Shown here one piece after another: positions 62,132 through 64,000 of a stretch of DNA of 64,000 nucleotides. Every line of letters begins with the position of its first letter. The stretch's first letter is position 1. The stretch covers positions 124,001-188,000 of the forward strand of contig NZ_UZWE01000024.1 in assembly GCF_900631945.1 (NCBI RefSeq). The letters are read 5' to 3'. The position numbers were made by a program, and so were the translations under genes. Under the pieces are notes generated by a model. It was not told the DNA's origin. It ran no database searches and saw nothing but the letters and a program-made list of their open reading frames with translations. The stretch is from Paracoccus haematequi. GTDB taxonomy: Bacteria; Pseudomonadota; Alphaproteobacteria; Rhodobacterales; Rhodobacteraceae.

Positions 62132-63033
62132 TGCGGGTGCTGTTTGCCGCCCCCGACGCGCTGTGGCCGGAATGGGCGCCCGCCCTGACCGCCCTTGCGC
62201 CCGAGATGGAGCTGGTCCGAGAGGCCGACCCGGCCAGCATCGACGCAATCATCTTTGCGCCGGGCGGGCCGGTCAGCGACCTGTCGCCCTTCGTGAACGC
62301 GCGGCTGGTGCAAAGCCTGTGGGCGGGGGTCGAACGGATCGTGACAAACCCCACCCTGACGCAGCCGTTGGCGCGGATGGTCGATCCGGGGCTGGCGCGC
62401 GGCATGGCGGAATACTGCACCGGCTGGGCCTTGCGCGCGCATCTGGGAATGGACCGTTACGCGCAGGACGGGGTCTGGCGCAACGCCCTGACGCCGCGCC
62501 TGGCCGAGGGGCGGCAGGTGACGATCCTAGGGATGGGCGAACTGGGCCGCAGCGTCGCGGCCATGCTGAGGGGCATCGGGTTCCGCATCGCGGGCTTCAG
62601 CGCATCGGGCCGCGCGGTGCAGGGGGCCGAGATCACGACCGACCTGAGCCGCGCCCTGTCGCGTGCCGAAATCCTGATCTCCCTGCTGCCCGACACCCCG
62701 CAGACGCGCGGGCTGCTTGACGCCGACCGGCTGGCGCTGCTGCCGCAAGGCGCCTGGCTGATCAATCCCGGACGCGGCACGGTGCTGGACGACGACGCGC
62801 TGCTGGCGGCCCTGGACGGCGGCCGGCTGGGCCACGCGGTGCTGGACGTGTTCCGCACGGAACCGCTGCCCCCCGGCCATCCCTTCTGGTCCCATCCCGG
62901 CGTCACCGTGACCCCCCATATCGCCGCCGAGACGCGGGTCAGCACAGCCGCCCCCGTCGCGGTCGAGAACCTGCGCCGCGCCATGGCGGGCCGTCCGGTC
63001 CTGCATCTGGTGGATCGCGGGCGCGGTTACTGA
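62128..63033 (+). CDS. ghrA: Glyoxylate/hydroxypyruvate reductase A (D-2-hydroxyacid dehydrogenase)
   Basis: Reduces glyoxylate or hydroxypyruvate with NAD(P)H. The 301-aa protein has the cofactor motif LGMGELGRSVAAML (about 134-147), then the catalytic triad Arg216 (NPGRGT), Glu245 (FRTEPLPPGHPFW) and His264 (TPHIAAET). PFWSHPGVTVTPHIAA is typical of GhrA-type enzymes. The ATG overlaps the rodA stop (ATGA), so a metabolic enzyme is coupled to a cell-wall operon. Function assignment is by family. Confidence 0.88.
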   Translation: MMRVLFAAPDALWPEWAPALTALAPEMELVREADPASIDAIIFAPGGPVSDLSPFVNARLVQSLWAGVERIVTNPTLTQPLARMVDPGLARGMAEYCTGWALRAHLGMDRYAQDGVWRNALTPRLAEGRQVTILGMGELGRSVAAMLRGIGFRIAGFSASGRAVQGAEITTDLSRALSRAEILISLLPDTPQTRGLLDADRLALLPQGAWLINPGRGTVLDDDALLAALDGGRLGHAVLDVFRTEPLPPGHPFWSHPGVTVTPHIAAETRVSTAAPVAVENLRRAMAGRPVLHLVDRGRGY

Positions 63034-63136
63034 ACCGATCACGACTAACTTACGTTAACGGCATCTGGGGGTTTCCGCTATTGCGGCATTTCGGCAAGCG
63101 CCGGTATGTCTGGGAAAACAGTTCGAAAGCTGGCGC

Positions 63137-63670
63137 ATGATGGCCAAGGACACTTCCCTGCGTCGCGTTCTGATGACAGAGACACGCGACCTGCATGTCC
63201 GCCTGGACGATGCGATCGGCAGCTTTGCCGACCCCGCCGCCTATCGCGCCTTTCTGTCCGGCAGCTATGCGTTCCGGGCGGCGGTCGAACCGGCGCTGGC
63301 CCGCCCCGGCTGGCAGGTGCAGCGCCTGGCCCCGCTGATCGCGCTGGATCTGGCCGATCTGGACATGCCCCGTCCCGCCCTTCCCGATGCGCCGGTGCTG
63401 GCGGACCCGGCGGCCCAGGCCGCCGCCTGCTATGTGCTGGAGGGTTCGGCCCTGGGTGCGCGGCTGCTGGCCCGGCGCGCGGCGGACCAGGGCTTCACGC
63501 CCGAACGCGGCGCCCGCCACCTGGCCGCGCAGACCGGATCCCCGCGCCGCTGGCGGCAGTTCCTGGACTGGCTTGAGGGCGCCGACATTCCCCCGGCCCC
63601 GGCGGTAACGGCCGCGCGCGCGGTTTTCGGGCTGGCGCTGCGGGCCTATGGGGTCAAGGCGCCGGCATGA
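63137..63670 (+). CDS. bphO: Biliverdin-producing heme oxygenase
   Basis: Opens heme to biliverdin, the chromophore of bacteriophytochromes. The 177-aa protein is of the short bacterial BphO type: proximal His near residue 20 in TRDLHVRLDDAIGSFADP, and the helix CYVLEGSALGARLLARRA that carries the distal glycines. It overlaps the next gene by 4 nt (ATGA), so the chromophore enzyme and photoreceptor are coupled. An imperfect palindrome CTAACTTACGTTAACG lies 80 bp upstream. Confidence 0.88.
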   Translation: MMAKDTSLRRVLMTETRDLHVRLDDAIGSFADPAAYRAFLSGSYAFRAAVEPALARPGWQVQRLAPLIALDLADLDMPRPALPDAPVLADPAAQAAACYVLEGSALGARLLARRAADQGFTPERGARHLAAQTGSPRRWRQFLDWLEGADIPPAPAVTAARAVFGLALRAYGVKAPA

Positions 63671-64000
63671 ACGAAAACGCCCTCTCCGATGCTTCCCTGG
63701 TCGGCCAGCCCATCGACCTGACCAATTGCGATCGAGAGCCGATCCACATCCCCGGCAGCATCCAGCCCCACGGATGCCTTCTGGCCTGCGACAACACCGC
63801 GCGCCGGGTGGTGTATCGATCCGCGAATACGGCGGCGACACTGGATCTGCCCGGCGATCCCCTGGGCCTAACCCTGGCCGAGGCGATCGGATCCGAACCC
63901 GCGCACCGGCTGCTGAACGCCCTGGCGGTGTCGGGCCAGAAGCCGCGCCCGGCCCTGGCCTTCGGCGTGACGGTCAACGGCCGGGAACTGGACGCCACAA
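63667..64000 (+). CDS. bphP: Bacteriophytochrome, N-terminal part (runs off the window)
   Basis: Only the first 111 codons are inside the window. They show the phytochrome PAS-2 domain: QPIDLTNCDREPIHIPGSIQ with Cys21 placed as the biliverdin-linking cysteine, then PHGCLLACDNTARRVVYRSA. The missing part should carry the GAF and PHY domains and an output module (often a histidine kinase). The ATG overlaps the bphO stop. Red/far-red light sensing is inferred from the family; output cannot be told. Confidence 0.88.
   Translation, partial: MNENALSDASLVGQPIDLTNCDREPIHIPGSIQPHGCLLACDNTARRVVYRSANTAATLDLPGDPLGLTLAEAIGSEPAHRLLNALAVSGQKPRPALAFGVTVNGRELDAT

Overview
The window is chromosomal DNA of a high-GC alphaproteobacterium of the Rhodobacterales. 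Paracoccus or a close relative is my best guess; this is inferred from gene order and style, not from a database search. Pointers are rpmF-plsX-fabH-ihfA-merR-tRNA-Pro, argS-SPOR-nagZ-scpA-scpB, mreBCD-mrdA-rodA, a TrcR-type regulator, COQ9, a phosphatidylcholine synthase, VPLPA-CTERM surface proteins and the dispersed GC-hairpin/GGATATTT intergenic element typical of the group. Almost all of the window is ordinary core genome. No phage, insertion sequence, CRISPR array or rRNA operon is visible, and there is one tRNA.

Layout: 1-1401 riboflavin gene ribA (5' end outside the window) and an L,D-transpeptidase-fold gene. 1.6-2.7 kb AlkB-type hydroxylase. 2.8-5.7 kb mutY divergent from dciA-like/dsbA-like/mscL. 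5.7-8.3 kb alanine dehydrogenase with a divergent Lrp regulator and an esterase. 8.4-12.5 kb rpsU, coq9, a quinone oxidoreductase, RNase T2, trcR and glsB. 12.6-15.3 kb succinate-semialdehyde dehydrogenase and a P1 peptidase. 15.6-24.8 kb VPLPA-CTERM protein 1, smpB, sseA, aminotransferase, comEC, gltX, gltA and an SDR. 24.9-30.5 kb a minus-strand run bolA-glpX-recJ-UPF0173-aminopeptidase P. 30.6-34.8 kb DnaJ-like, lnt and a DEAD-box helicase. 35-42 kb argS, SPOR, nagZ, scpA, scpB, a small basic protein and a THUMP methyltransferase. 42-48.3 kb dcd, tRNA-Pro, merR, ihfA, a DksA-like gene, fabH, plsX, rpmF, yceD and bamE. 48.3-53.7 kb serine hydrolase, sseB-like, pcs, peptide-binding protein, DUF2254. 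53.7-56.3 kb leuA behind a leucine-rich leader peptide, then VPLPA-CTERM protein 2. 56.5-63 kb the rod-shape operon mreB-mreC-mreD-mrdA-rodA-ghrA. 63.1-64 kb heme oxygenase and the start of a bacteriophytochrome.

Functional groupings: cell-wall elongation (mre/mrd/rod, nagZ, SPOR, lnt, bamE), fatty-acid and phospholipid initiation (plsX, fabH, pcs), chromosome maintenance (scpA, scpB, mutY, recJ, ihfA), translation (gltX, argS, smpB, rpsU, rpmF, tRNA-Pro) and light sensing (bphO/bphP).

The least ordinary signals are regulatory or structural. They are a leucine-codon leader peptide with mutually exclusive hairpins before leuA; a cysteine-containing 17-aa upstream ORF overlapping the start of VPLPA protein 1; a plus-strand terminator with no plus-strand gene before it (possible small RNA) near 14.1-14.28 kb; an in-frame amber codon that appears to cut the last 31 codons from comEC; and seven copies of the dispersed hairpin/GGATATTT element, one of which seems to supply the ribosome-binding site of recJ and another the last codons of an aminopeptidase.
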